Part shown: positions 34,716-43,834 of the stretch, piece by piece
How positions within the stretch are numbered: the first letter of the stretch is position 1
How the letters are laid out: the number at the start of each line of letters is the position of its first letter
NCBI RefSeq assembly: GCF_026262575.1
Contig: NZ_JAPKFL010000012.1
Coordinates: 62,001-126,000 of the forward strand
Source: Streptomyces marinisediminis
GTDB taxonomy: Bacteria > Actinomycetota > Actinomycetes > Streptomycetales > Streptomycetaceae
Direction: 5' to 3'
Length of the DNA stretch: 64,000 nucleotides
Notes under the pieces: generated by a model
What the model was told of the DNA's origin: nothing
The model's input: the letters and a program-made list of their open reading frames with translations, nothing else
Database searches by the model: none
Position numbers and translations under genes: made by a program

Positions 34716-36224
34716 GTGAGTGACACCCCATTCGGATTCGGCGTTCCGCCGGAGGAGCCGGACGACGGCGACGACGAGCGGAAGAAGGGCCGGCGCGGCG
34801 GCGACCCGTTCGGCTTCGGCGGTGCCGGCGGCCCCGGCGCGGACAACCCGCTGGCCGCGATGTTCGGCTCGCTGGGCGGCGGCTCCGGCGGCCTGGACCC
34901 GGGCGACCTCGGCGCGGCCTTCCAGCGGCTCGGCCAGATGCTCAGCTACGAGGGCGGGCCGGTCAACTGGGACATGGCCAAGGACATCGCCCGCCAGACG
35001 GTCGCGCAGGGCACGGCGGACGGCGGCAAGGACGCCAGCGTCGGCCCGCAGGAGCGCGCCCAGGTCCAGGAGGCGCTGCGCCTGGCCGACCTGTGGCTGG
35101 ACGGCGTCACCTCCCTCCCCTCCGGCGCGACCGCCACGGTGGCGTGGAGCCGCGCGGAGTGGGTCGAGGCGACGCTGCCGGTGTGGCAGGAGCTGGTGGA
35201 CCCGGTGGCCGAGCGGGTGGGCGCCGCCATGGGCGACGTGCTGCCCCAGGAGATGCAGGCCATGGCCGGGCCGCTGCTGGGCATGATGCGCTCGATGGGC
35301 GGCGCGATGTTCGGCACCCAGATCGGCCAGGCGCTCGGCGTGCTCGCCGGCGAGGTCGTCGGCTCCAGCGACGTGGGGCTGCCGCTCGGCCCGGCCGGGA
35401 AGGCCGCGCTGCTCCCGCGCAACGCGGCGGTGTTCGGCGAGGGCCTGGGCGTCCCGCAGGAGGAGGTGCGGCTGTACCTGGCGCTGCGCGAGGCCGCCCA
35501 CCAGCGGCTCTTCGCCCACGTGCCGTGGCTGCGCTCGCACCTGTTCGGGGCGGTCGAGGGGTACGCGCGCGGCATCGCCGTGGACACCGCGAAGCTGGAG
35601 GACGTCGTCGGGCAGCTCGACCCGTCGCGCCCGGAGGACATGCAGGAGAAGCTCCAGCAGGGCATGTTCCAGCCGGAGGACACCCCGGAGCAGAAGGCGG
35701 CCCTGGCCCGTCTGGAGACGGCGCTCGCGCTGGTCGAGGGCTGGGTGGACGCGGTGGTGCACGCGGCGGCGGCCCCGCACCTGCCGTCGGCCGACGCGCT
35801 GCGCGAGACGCTGCGCCGCCGCCGGGCGAGCGGCGGGCCGGCGGAGCAGACGTTCGCCACGCTGATCGGCCTGGAGCTGCGCCCGCGCCGCCTGCGGGAC
35901 GCCTCCCGGCTGTGGGCCTCGCTGGCCGACGCCCGGGGCCCCGAGGGCCGCGACGGCCTGTGGGAGCACCCGGACATGCTGCCCACCGCCGCCGACCTGG
36001 ACGACCCCGACGGCTTCGTGCACCGCGAGCAGCCGGACTTCTCGGAGCTGGACAAGATGCTCGGCGACGCCGCGCACCGGGACGGGTCCGCGGGTTCCGG
36101 CGCGCCGGGGGAGGACACGCGCGCCGGCACCGAGGCCGACGACGGCCCGGCAGGCGGCGACGGCCCGGCAGGCGGCGACGGGGACGCCGACGACGGCGAC
36201 GGCGAGCGGGGCCGGGGCGCGTGA
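34716..36224 (+). CDS. DUF2342 putative zinc-dependent metalloprotease
   Basis: A 502-residue protein of an actinobacterial family (Rv3195 type) with a minigluzincin-like fold. A Gly/Phe-rich start (FGFGVPPEEPDD) is followed by a central helical part and a conserved LALREAAHQRLFAHVPWL, an HExxH-like site with the order changed (EAAHQ). The last 60 residues are an acidic, Gly-rich tail with PAGGDG repeats. GTG 34716 follows GAGGAAC. The stop overlaps the Nudix gene start (GTGA). Whether it is proteolytic is not established. Confidence 0.87.
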   Translation: MSDTPFGFGVPPEEPDDGDDERKKGRRGGDPFGFGGAGGPGADNPLAAMFGSLGGGSGGLDPGDLGAAFQRLGQMLSYEGGPVNWDMAKDIARQTVAQGTADGGKDASVGPQERAQVQEALRLADLWLDGVTSLPSGATATVAWSRAEWVEATLPVWQELVDPVAERVGAAMGDVLPQEMQAMAGPLLGMMRSMGGAMFGTQIGQALGVLAGEVVGSSDVGLPLGPAGKAALLPRNAAVFGEGLGVPQEEVRLYLALREAAHQRLFAHVPWLRSHLFGAVEGYARGIAVDTAKLEDVVGQLDPSRPEDMQEKLQQGMFQPEDTPEQKAALARLETALALVEGWVDAVVHAAAAPHLPSADALRETLRRRRASGGPAEQTFATLIGLELRPRRLRDASRLWASLADARGPEGRDGLWEHPDMLPTAADLDDPDGFVHREQPDFSELDKMLGDAAHRDGSAGSGAPGEDTRAGTEADDGPAGGDGPAGGDGDADDGDGERGRGA

Positions 36225-36748
36225 GCCTGCACGCCGACGCGGTGCGCGTGCTCACGCGGTGGCCCCCGCCCGAGCCCGCGCAGGACGAGCTGCGCCGGGA
36301 CTACCTGGAGCACCTCGCGAGCCACCGGGACGCGATGTGGCGCGCCTGCGCGCCGGGGCACCTCACCGCGAGCGCGCTCGTGGTGGACCAGGCCGGCGAG
36401 CGCGTGCTGCTGACCCTGCACCGCAAGCTGCGCCAGTGGCTGCAACTCGGCGGGCACTGCGAACCGGGGGACGCCTCGCTGGCCGGAGCCGCGCTGCGCG
36501 AGGCGACCGAGGAGTCGGGCATCGCCGGGCTGGAGCTGCTTCCCGGCGGCCCGGCGCGGCTGGACCGCCACCGCACGCCGTGCGCCTGGCACCTGGACGT
36601 GCAGTACGTGGCCGTCGCCCCGGCGGGCGCCGTGGAGGCGGTCAGCGAGGAGTCGCTGGAGCTGCGCTGGTTCGGCGTCGCCGAGGTGGCCGACGTCGCC
36701 GACGCGTCGGTGGCGCGGCTGGCCGAGCGGGCCCGGGCGCTGCTGTGA
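36221..36748 (+). CDS. Nudix hydrolase
   Basis: A 175-residue protein with a Nudix box GGHCEPGDASLAGAALREATEESG (about 82-105), which has one extra residue against the consensus, as in related actinobacterial proteins. The catalytic REATEESG is intact. The GTG start overlaps the DUF2342 stop, so translation is coupled. Its stop lies inside the stem of a bidirectional terminator. The nucleotide substrate is unknown. Confidence 0.87.
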   Translation: MSLHADAVRVLTRWPPPEPAQDELRRDYLEHLASHRDAMWRACAPGHLTASALVVDQAGERVLLTLHRKLRQWLQLGGHCEPGDASLAGAALREATEESGIAGLELLPGGPARLDRHRTPCAWHLDVQYVAVAPAGAVEAVSEESLELRWFGVAEVADVADASVARLAERARALL

Positions 36749-36778
36749 GGCGGCGCCCGGGCCACCGGGCGCCGCCTC
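36747..36778. terminator. Bidirectional terminator overlapping two stop codons
   Basis: Perfect 14-bp stem (36747-36760 with 36765-36778), 4-nt loop. It overlaps the end of the Nudix gene and the end of the convergent AIM24 gene. Confidence 0.88.
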
Positions 36779-37514
36779 AGTTGGAGAAGATGTTGCCGTG
36801 CGTGGGCCGGTCCATGCCGAACTGCCCGCGCACCCCGCCGCCGAGCCGGGCGTCCTGCGGCGGCAGCAGCTCGCTGGGCTGGACGAGCGCGAAGCCGGTG
36901 CCCGCGAAGTTCAGCTCCCAGCCCTCGCCGGTGCTGCCGCGCCTGCGCCACACCCCGGAGCTGCTGGTCTGCGCCTGCATCTGCACGGTGAGGTCGGTGG
37001 ACCAGGCGACGACGGCGTCGGAGTCCACGCTCACGTAGCGCTCCGGGGTGACCTGGAGCGTCAGCGGCTTGCCCGAGGTCATGAGCGCGACCTGGCCCTG
37101 CCCGGTGATCAGCAGGTTGTACTTGCCGGTTCCGGAGATGCCGTACTGGCTGTCCACGCTGATGACCTCCCAGTGCAGCGTGGGGTCCAGGGCGAGCACG
37201 TAGCCGCTGTCGACGGTCAGCCCCTCCCGGCCGACGTCCACCACGTGCACGTCCTGGGCGAGATTGGCGAGGAAGACCGTCCCGTCCCCCGAGCAGCGCA
37301 TCAGGTCCAGCGCCTCCCGCGCCCTGCGGCGGTTCCCGCCGCGCGGCCGGTACTCGGCGTCGAACTCGATCCGCCCCTGGTAGGCGACCATGGCCCCCTT
37401 CCGGGCGAGCACGTCCCGGCCGCCGTCCAGCCGCACGCGCAGCAGCTTGTCGTTCTGCAGCGCGAACGGCTCGGCCGTCTGCACCTCGGTGTGGGCGAAA
37501 AGCGGGCTCTGCAT
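36777..37514 (-). CDS. AIM24 family protein (third of three)
   Basis: A 245-residue beta-rich AIM24/TraT-like protein (MQSPLFAHTEVQTAEPF). The family repeats DGxxVFLANxxQDVHVVDV and a Trp-Ser pair (VAWSTDL). GGGGGAGGAAC lies upstream of ATG 37514. It begins 15 nt after the second AIM24 gene, so it is the last gene of a three-gene operon. It shares only the fold-level pattern with its neighbours, which suggests old duplication. Function unknown; a membrane-associated role is inferred for the family. Confidence 0.85.
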   Translation of the reverse strand: MQSPLFAHTEVQTAEPFALQNDKLLRVRLDGGRDVLARKGAMVAYQGRIEFDAEYRPRGGNRRRAREALDLMRCSGDGTVFLANLAQDVHVVDVGREGLTVDSGYVLALDPTLHWEVISVDSQYGISGTGKYNLLITGQGQVALMTSGKPLTLQVTPERYVSVDSDAVVAWSTDLTVQMQAQTSSSGVWRRRGSTGEGWELNFAGTGFALVQPSELLPPQDARLGGGVRGQFGMDRPTHGNIFSN

Positions 37515-37529
37515 GGTGTTCCTCCCCCG

Positions 37530-38213
37530 TCAGCCGCGCACGCGCAGCCGGTCGGCACTGTCCTCGCTGGGCTGGACGACGACGAAGCCCTGCCCGGAGA
37601 AGCCGAGCTGGAACGCCTCGCCGCTGCCGCGCCCGATGAGCGCGGACGCCTTGAAGCTGCGCTTGCCCTTGACTTTGAGCTTGGTCGACCAGGCGACGAG
37701 CGCGTCCGGGTCGACGTACGTCTCGTCCTCGCCCCTGCCGCAGTCGACGACGACGGGCACGCCGCGCGAGGTGAGCGCCACCCAGCCGGTGCCCGCGAGC
37801 GTGACGTTGAACAGGCCCTGCCCGGAGAACTTGGCCAGGCCCTTCACCCGCTCCACGCCCCACTGGAGGTGGGCGTCGAAGGCGAGCACGTTGGTGCCGT
37901 TGACCGACAGCGAGTCGTCGGCCAGGTGCAGGACGACGACGTCGGCACCGTAGTCGGCCAGGTAGAGCAGCCCGTCGCCGTGGCAGCGCATGAGCGGCGC
38001 GCCCTCACCGGTGAGCCACTGGGCGGCCTGCTGCCGCACGGCGGGCGGGTTGGGCTCGTACTGGACGAAGCCCTCGTAGGCGATCATCGAGCCGGTGCGC
38101 GCGAAGACGTCCTGGCCGCCGGCCATCGCGATCTTCACCATGTGCGAGCCGTGGTTCTCCATCCGCGCGGCCGGCGCGGTCGGGGCGAAGCCCGCGAGCG
38201 GTGACTGGTCCAT
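37530..38213 (-). CDS. AIM24 family protein (second of three)
   Basis: A 227-residue AIM24 domain protein. Recognisable elements: GGQDVFARTGSMIAYEGFVQY (about 33-53), MRCHGDGLLYLADYGADVVVLHL, and the C-terminal FQLGFSGQGFVVVQPSE. ATG 38213 is 11 nt after the TerD-AIM24 stop; 15 nt separate it from the third gene. The proteins are single-domain and lack signal peptides. Function unknown. Confidence 0.85.
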   Translation of the reverse strand: MDQSPLAGFAPTAPAARMENHGSHMVKIAMAGGQDVFARTGSMIAYEGFVQYEPNPPAVRQQAAQWLTGEGAPLMRCHGDGLLYLADYGADVVVLHLADDSLSVNGTNVLAFDAHLQWGVERVKGLAKFSGQGLFNVTLAGTGWVALTSRGVPVVVDCGRGEDETYVDPDALVAWSTKLKVKGKRSFKASALIGRGSGEAFQLGFSGQGFVVVQPSEDSADRLRVRG

Positions 38214-38224
38214 GACGGGCTCCC

Positions 38225-39844
38225 TCAGACCTCGTAGGGCTGGACGACGACGAAGTTCCCCGGCGCGCCGCGGAACTGCAGGTTGACGCTCTCCCCGCTG
38301 TGCCCGGGGTAGGCGTTCCGGCGGAGCCGGACCTGGGCGGAGACGATGACCTGCGCGGCGGCCGACCAGGCGACGACGGCCTGCGCGTCGGCGAACGTCA
38401 TCGGCGTCACCGGGAGGACCACCGGGGTGCCGTGCGTCTTGACGACGACCGTGCCGGTGCCCTGGAACTGCAGGGTGAACATGACGCCACCGGGGATGCC
38501 GTGCCCCTCGACGCGGCGCACCTCGTACTGCAGCGACTCGTCGAAGGCGAGCACGTTCTCGGCGGACACGCAGACCGCGTCGCCCTGCAGCTCGATGGGG
38601 TGCAGGTGGCTGCTCTGGTCGGCGAAGAAGGCCTGGCCACGCCCCGTGCAGCGCATGAGCGGCAGCTCCTGGCCGGTGGCGTTGCCGACGACGCGGCCCA
38701 GCACCCCCGCGCCCTTGTAGCCGAAGTCGACGTCGCCCTGGTACAGCACCATGCTGCCCTGCCGGGCCAGCACCGGCTGCGGGTCGGCCCCGAGGTCGGC
38801 GCGCACGAGCTGGTGGCTCTGGAGGGTCCAGCGCTGGCCCACCGGGGCCTCGCGGTACTTCTCCAGGCTGACGCGCAGCCCGCCGCCGCCCTGCTGCGGG
38901 ACGCCATAGGCGGGGGCGGGGGCGCCGGGCGGGCCCGACTGCTGCGGGACGGCGGGCGGGGCGTAGGCGCCGGGCGGCGGCTGCGGCGGCCCGGGCGGCC
39001 CCGGTGGCTGCGGCGGCCCCGGTGGCTGCGGCCCGGCCAGCGGGGCCGCCATGGTGGGCGCGGCGTGCGCGGGCACGGGGGGTTGCGGCGGTGGGGTGTG
39101 CGGGGCGGGGGCCTGGGGCACGGGGACGGGCGGGGCCTGGGGCGGAGGCTGGGGTGCCGGGGCCTGGGGCACGCCCTGGGCCGGGGGCTGCCCGGCGGGC
39201 GGCGCGAAGGCCGGGGGCGCCGCGGGGGCGGGCGCGGCCTCGGGGGGCAGGGCGAAGGCGGGGGGCGCCGACGCGGGCGCGGGCTCCGGCGCGGCCTCCT
39301 CCTCGGCCACGCCCTCCTCGGCGACCTCGCCACCGAAGTGGCGCAGCAGCGCTGCGAGGCCGCCGTCGAAGCCCTGGCCGACGGCGGCGAACCGCCACCC
39401 GTCCTTGACGTAGAAGTCGCCGATCATCACGGCACGCTCGGTGCTGAACTCCGAGCCGTCGAAGGCGTAGCGCGCGACCTCCTCACCTCCGGCCACGATC
39501 CGCAGGTAGCCCGGCCCGATCTGCGACATCTGCCCGTCGCCGTCGACGGTCGCGGTGAAGGACAGGCGGCGCACCCGCGGCGGCAGCCGGTCGAGGGTGA
39601 CGCGGAAGGACTCGGTGTCGCCCGCCTGCGCGCCGAGCTGCTGGAGCGCCTCCTCGGGGGACTTCGGCTGGTTGAAGAAGACGAAGTACCGGTCGTCGGA
39701 CAGCTTCTCGTCGGCGTCGAGGCCGAAGCAGCTGATGTCGAAGGTCACCCCGGGTGCGGCGACGTGTACGCCGACGTACAGGTCCGTCCCGGCCGTGAGG
39801 TCACTGAGCCTGGCCTTGTGGCCGCGCTGGAATTGCCTGGTCAT
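38225..39844 (-). CDS. TerD-AIM24 fusion protein (first of the AIM24 operon)
   Basis: A 539-residue protein joining an N-terminal TerD calcium-binding/stress domain (about 1-190; DLYVGVHVAAPGVTFDISCFGLDADEKLSDDRYFVFFNQ) to a C-terminal AIM24 domain (about 325-539). They are linked by about 130 residues rich in Pro and Ala. TerD domains are linked to tellurite, oxidative and phage stress and bind calcium through Asp-rich loops. ATG 39844 has a weak ribosome site. A promoter TTGAGC-N16-TAGCCT lies about 45 bp upstream, overlapping the end of the YgjP-like gene. The combination suggests membrane-linked stress protection, unproven. Confidence 0.87.
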   Translation of the reverse strand: MTRQFQRGHKARLSDLTAGTDLYVGVHVAAPGVTFDISCFGLDADEKLSDDRYFVFFNQPKSPEEALQQLGAQAGDTESFRVTLDRLPPRVRRLSFTATVDGDGQMSQIGPGYLRIVAGGEEVARYAFDGSEFSTERAVMIGDFYVKDGWRFAAVGQGFDGGLAALLRHFGGEVAEEGVAEEEAAPEPAPASAPPAFALPPEAAPAPAAPPAFAPPAGQPPAQGVPQAPAPQPPPQAPPVPVPQAPAPHTPPPQPPVPAHAAPTMAAPLAGPQPPGPPQPPGPPGPPQPPPGAYAPPAVPQQSGPPGAPAPAYGVPQQGGGGLRVSLEKYREAPVGQRWTLQSHQLVRADLGADPQPVLARQGSMVLYQGDVDFGYKGAGVLGRVVGNATGQELPLMRCTGRGQAFFADQSSHLHPIELQGDAVCVSAENVLAFDESLQYEVRRVEGHGIPGGVMFTLQFQGTGTVVVKTHGTPVVLPVTPMTFADAQAVVAWSAAAQVIVSAQVRLRRNAYPGHSGESVNLQFRGAPGNFVVVQPYEV

Positions 39845-39889
39845 ACCTGACGCACGTCCCCCGTCCGTGGCTGAAACTCGCTGTGCGCC

Positions 39890-39917
39890 AGGCTAACGGG
39901 TGACCGCCGGGGCTCAA
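39890..39917 (-). promoter_or_regulatory. Promoter of the TerD-AIM24 operon
   Basis: Minus-strand TTGAGC (39912-39917) and TAGCCT (39890-39895), 16 bp apart, overlapping the stop of the upstream gene, so the operon has its own promoter. Confidence 0.6.
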
Positions 39918-40537
39918 CCCTCGCGTGCGTCGCGGGCGTGCGGCAGCCGGGAGGCGGAGGCCACCCCCTCCAGGTACCCCCGAGCCCGCTCGGTGCGCGG
40001 GTAGCCGTCCAACAGCCGCCAGAACGCGGGCCCGTGGCCGGGAACCAACAGGTGCGCGAGCTCGTGCAGCAACACGTAGTCGAGCACGTAGTCGGGCATG
40101 CCCTGGAGCCGGTGGGAGAGCCGGATGGTGCCGTCGGCGGGCGTGCACGAGCCCCAGCGGGTGTTCTGGTTGGTGACCCAGCGCACCGACGCGGGACGGG
40201 CGCGCCCCTGGAGGTACTGCTCGGACAGCCGCGCGGCGCGGTCGGCGAGCTCGCCGCGCGCCAGGGTGCGGCGGCTCTCCTGGGCGGCGAGCTTGTCGAG
40301 CATCACGGCCACCCAGTGCCGCTCGTCCGCCGCCGACATGCGCTCGGGGATCAGCACGATCGTCCGCCCGTCCTCGCGGTACGCGGAGACCGTACGGCGG
40401 CGGCGGGCGCTGCGCCGCACCTCGACCGGGCCGTGCGCGACCGGCCCGGTGGCGCCCGGGCCCGGGTCGAGGAGGCCGGCTCCGGGCGCGGCGGCCGTCG
40501 GGGCGAGGGAGGCGCGGTCCAGGGATTCGGCGGGCAC
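39914..40537 (-). CDS. YgjP/SprT-like M48-type metal-dependent hydrolase
   Basis: A 207-residue protein of the YgjP (DUF45) family. RWGSC (about 138-142) and the zinc motif HELAHLLVPGHGPAFW (about 169-184) are intact. A DNA- or ubiquitin-like partner cannot be inferred. GTG 40537 (VPAESLDRAS) is chosen; the upstream in-frame extension to 41041 is low-complexity and rejected. The family is linked to DNA-protein crosslink repair in related proteins, but YgjP itself has no settled role. Confidence 0.85.
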   Translation of the reverse strand: MPAESLDRASLAPTAAAPGAGLLDPGPGATGPVAHGPVEVRRSARRRRTVSAYREDGRTIVLIPERMSAADERHWVAVMLDKLAAQESRRTLARGELADRAARLSEQYLQGRARPASVRWVTNQNTRWGSCTPADGTIRLSHRLQGMPDYVLDYVLLHELAHLLVPGHGPAFWRLLDGYPRTERARGYLEGVASASRLPHARDAREG

Positions 40538-41219
40538 GGCACGACGGTACCGGCCCGGAGGGCGAGCTGCCGAGAGGGCGGGGACCGCAGTCGCACGTCG
40601 GCGACGCACCGGCCGCACGCCCGGGCGCGGGCGGCGGGGACGAACGGCGGGAGCAGGCCTGGCGGGGGCGTCCGGCCGGGCGGGGCCCCGCCCGCCCCGG
40701 AAGCACCCGCTCAGTGGACGGGGACACAGGCCGCACGGTGGTGACGCCCTCCGGCTGAGCCTCCGGCAAGGGCCACCGGAACGGGCGGGCGGCCGGGACG
40801 GGCGGCGCGGGCGGCCGGGCACGGGGCAGGCGGCGGGCGGCCGGGACGGGCAGGCGACGGGCGGCAGGCGGCGGGCAACCGCCACGGGCAGGCGGCGGGC
40901 GGCCGCCACGGGCGGGACGGGCTGCTCAGTGGTGCAGGCGGACGGCGTAGGCGAACGGGACTGGCGAGCGGCGCGGGCGGGAGAGGCAGGCCGGCGAGGC
41001 AGGCGGGCGGCGGCGGCCTCACCGGAGGGCGTGCCAGGCATCTGGTACGACCATCACCCACCCGCTGTGGACAACTCTGCGCGCCGTCGGCCGGAATGCC
41101 GCATGCTGGCTCCGTCGCCCGGTGACGGACCAGTCACCGAACGTGGGCGGCACGCGGCGTCGTGCACGGCGCGTGCCGCGCCCGCACGGCCATCCGAGGA
41201 CACCTGCGAGGGGGCGGAC
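40538..41219. other. 682-bp gap with degenerate GC-rich repeats
   Basis: No credible gene. Between 40810 and 40916 there are several imperfect copies of a unit of about 24 bp, close to CAGGCGGCGGGCGGCCGCC. Frames through it are Arg/Pro/Ala strings. Promoters for the YgjP-like and ThiF-like genes must lie here but are not recognised. Confidence 0.55.
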
Positions 41220-42332
41220 ATGCATCCGATGATCAAGCCGGCGCTGCGCCGGAGCTGGCGGGACCGGGAGACGGTGCAGTACGGCGTGACGCCCGCGCAC
41301 GCCGTGGTGCTCGGCCCGGTGGACGCCGCCACGGGCAGCTTCTTCGACCTGCTGGACGGCACCCGCAGCATGGCCCGGCTGCGGGAGGCGGCCCAGGTGA
41401 TCGGCCTGGGCGCCCCCATGGCCGACCGGCTGGTGCGGCAGTTGAGCCGGGCCGGGCTGGTGGACGACGCCACGGCGCAGCGCGCGGTGGTCGCCGCCAC
41501 CGGGGAGCGGCTCCGCCCGGATCTGTCCTCGCTGTCCGTGCTGCACCCACGGCCCGGGGCCGCGGCCCGCGTCCTGGCCGCCCGGCGGGAGGCACGCGTC
41601 CAGGTCCGGGGCGCCGGGCGGGTGGGCGGCACGCTGGCCGCGCTGCTCTCGGCCGCCGGGGTGGGCACGGTCGAGGCGGTGGACGGTGGCTGTGTGACGG
41701 CGGCGGACGCGGCCCCGGGCGGGGTCCGCCCCGACCAGAGCGGCGAGCGCCGGGACGCGGCCCTGCGCAAAGTGGTGCGCCGGGTCGGGCCGTGGGCCCG
41801 TCGGCCCCGCTCCCCGGGCGGCGCCGGTACCGAGCTGGACCTCGTGGTGTTCGCGCCGCGTGACGGGCTCGCCGCGTACGCGCCGGACCCGGAGGCGGCC
41901 CGGGAACTGGTGCGCGCGGGGCGCCCGCACCTGTACGCGGGGGTGGTGGAGGCCACCGGGTTCGTCGGCCCGCTCGTGCTGCCGGGCGTCTCGGCGTGCG
42001 CGGAGTGCGCCTTGCTGGAGCGGTCGGTGCGGGAGCCCTCGTGGCCGCTGATGGTGGGCCAGTGGCGGCAGGCGCGGCGTACCGGAACGGTGGCGTGTGA
42101 CGGACCGCTCGCGGCGGTGGTCGCCGGGGCGGCGGCGTCGTTCGTCCTGAGCCTGCTGGACAGCGACGGTGCGGCGGCGCCGGGGGTGCGCACCTCCTTC
42201 GTGCTCCCCGGACTGCGCCGCGAGGAGGAGGTTGTGCGACCGTATAGCCGGTGCCCGTGTGGTGCCGCTGCCGCCGGGGCCGACGCACGGGACTCGGCAG
42301 GGAGCGCCCCGCCGGTGACAATGGCGTCCTGA
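41220..42332 (+). CDS. ThiF/E1-like protein with PqqD-type N-terminal domain
   Basis: A 370-residue protein. Residues about 15-90 look like a PqqD/RiPP-recognition winged helix (YGVTPAHAVVLGPVDAATGSF). A Rossmann region with GAGRVGG (about 131-137) follows and resembles ThiF/E1 enzymes. Two Cys pairs, CAEC (about 260) and CPC near the end, could bind zinc. An ATP-site Arg/Asp pattern is not clear, so activity is uncertain. It is often annotated as a TOMM leader-binding protein, but no YcaO or precursor peptide is nearby. ATG 41220 follows GAGGGGGCGGAC. It precedes the AarF gene by 48 bp. Confidence 0.75.
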   Translation: MHPMIKPALRRSWRDRETVQYGVTPAHAVVLGPVDAATGSFFDLLDGTRSMARLREAAQVIGLGAPMADRLVRQLSRAGLVDDATAQRAVVAATGERLRPDLSSLSVLHPRPGAAARVLAARREARVQVRGAGRVGGTLAALLSAAGVGTVEAVDGGCVTAADAAPGGVRPDQSGERRDAALRKVVRRVGPWARRPRSPGGAGTELDLVVFAPRDGLAAYAPDPEAARELVRAGRPHLYAGVVEATGFVGPLVLPGVSACAECALLERSVREPSWPLMVGQWRQARRTGTVACDGPLAAVVAGAAASFVLSLLDSDGAAAPGVRTSFVLPGLRREEEVVRPYSRCPCGAAAAGADARDSAGSAPPVTMAS

Positions 42333-42380
42333 CGGCGGGCGGCGTGGAGCCGCGCGGGCCGTCGCGAGTTGGAGGGGTGC

Positions 42381-43790
42381 ATGTCGGATCTTCCGCGCAA
42401 GGCTGTGACCCGCACCGCCAAGCTGGCCGCGCTCCCCCTGGGATTCGCCGGCCGGACGGCGCTCGGCATCGGCAAGCGCATCGGCGGGCGTCCGGCGGAG
42501 GCCATCGCCACGGAGCTGCAGCAGCGCACCGCCGAGCAGCTCTTCGCGACGCTGGGGTCGCTCAAGGGCGGGGCGATGAAGTTCGGGCAGGCCCTGTCCG
42601 TCTTCGAGTCGGCGCTGCCCGAGGAGGTCGCTGGGCCCTACCGGGCGGCGCTGACCAAGCTCCAGGACGCCGCGCCGCCGATGCCCTCGTCCACGGTGCA
42701 CCAGGTGCTCGCCGAGCGGCTGGGCGCGGACTGGCGGGAGCTGTTCACCGAGTTCAGCGACAAGCCGGCGGCCGCGGCCTCCATCGGCCAGGTGCACCGG
42801 GCGGTGTGGCACGACGGCCGCGAGGTGGCCGTCAAGGTGCAGTACCCGGGGGCGGGCGAGGCCCTGCTGTCGGACCTCTCCCAGCTCGGGCGCTTCGCCC
42901 GGCTCGTGGGGCCGCTCATCCCGGGCATGGACGTCAAGCCGCTCATCACCGAGCTGCGCGAGCGGGTGAGCGAGGAGCTGGACTACGGGCTGGAGGCCGA
43001 GGCCCAGCGGGCCTACGCCGCGGAGTTCGCCGACGACCCGGACGTGCGGGTGCCGCAGGTGGTGCACCAGAGCGAGCAGGTTCTGATCACCGAGTGGATG
43101 GAGGGCACCGCGCTGGCCGAGATCATCCGCGACGGCACCCAGGCCGAGCGGGACGCCGCCGGCCAGCTCCTGGCCCGCTTCCTGTTCAGCGGCACGGCCC
43201 GCACCGGTCTGCTGCACGCCGACCCGCACCCGGGAAACTTCCGGATCCTCCCGGACGGCAGGCTCGGGGTGATGGACTTCGGCACGGTCGACCGGCTGCC
43301 GGAGGGGCTGCCGGAACCCATCGGCGTCACGCTGCGGATGACGCTGGAGGGCCGCGCGGAGGACGTCTACGGGCTGCTGTGCGCGGAGGGCTTCGTCAAG
43401 CCGGACATCGAGCTGCGGCCCGAGGCCGTACTGGACTACCTGCTGCCGATCATCGAGCCCGCGCAGACCGAGGAGTTCCGCTTCTCCCGGGAGTGGATGC
43501 GCGAGCAGGGCGCGCGCATAGCCGACCCGCGCTCGCCCGCGCACCAACTCGGCAAGCAGCTCAACCTGCCGCCCTCCTACCTGCTGATCCACCGGGTCAC
43601 GCTCAGCACGATCGGCGTGCTGTGCCAGCTCGGGGCGCGGGTGCGCATGCGCGACGAGCTGGCCGACTGGCTGCCCGGCTTCGCCCCCGGGGAGGAGGCG
43701 GGCGAGGGCGGCGTGCCGCCGGCCCGGGTCGAGGCGCTGGACGACCTCCCCGAGCCGGGCGACCCGGCCGAGGTGGCCACGACCGCCTGA
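42381..43790 (+). CDS. ABC1/UbiB/AarF-family atypical kinase
   Basis: A 469-residue UbiB-type protein. The family KxGQ motif is MKFGQALSVFES (about 60-71), the nucleotide loop AAASIGQVHRAV (about 133-144), the catalytic HADPHPGNF and the metal site DFGTVDRL. UbiB kinases act as ATPases tied to lipid and quinone metabolism. ATG 42381 has GGAGGGG 5 nt upstream. It neighbours wblC, as the homologue Rv3197 neighbours whiB7 in mycobacteria, where Rv3197 is reported to affect macrolide resistance. Confidence 0.9.
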   Translation: MSDLPRKAVTRTAKLAALPLGFAGRTALGIGKRIGGRPAEAIATELQQRTAEQLFATLGSLKGGAMKFGQALSVFESALPEEVAGPYRAALTKLQDAAPPMPSSTVHQVLAERLGADWRELFTEFSDKPAAAASIGQVHRAVWHDGREVAVKVQYPGAGEALLSDLSQLGRFARLVGPLIPGMDVKPLITELRERVSEELDYGLEAEAQRAYAAEFADDPDVRVPQVVHQSEQVLITEWMEGTALAEIIRDGTQAERDAAGQLLARFLFSGTARTGLLHADPHPGNFRILPDGRLGVMDFGTVDRLPEGLPEPIGVTLRMTLEGRAEDVYGLLCAEGFVKPDIELRPEAVLDYLLPIIEPAQTEEFRFSREWMREQGARIADPRSPAHQLGKQLNLPPSYLLIHRVTLSTIGVLCQLGARVRMRDELADWLPGFAPGEEAGEGGVPPARVEALDDLPEPGDPAEVATTA

Positions 43791-43834
43791 CCACCCGGCC
43801 CGCTCCCGGACACCCGAGCCCCGAAGCCACCCGA

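Noticed and set aside
40711..41061. 116-codon minus-strand frame in the 40.5-41.2 kb gap
   Set aside because: Almost only Pro, Ala and Arg over degenerate DNA repeats; no ribosome site.
41220..42332. RiPP (TOMM) biosynthesis cluster
   Set aside because: No YcaO, dehydrogenase, peptidase, transporter or plausible precursor peptide was found within several kb.
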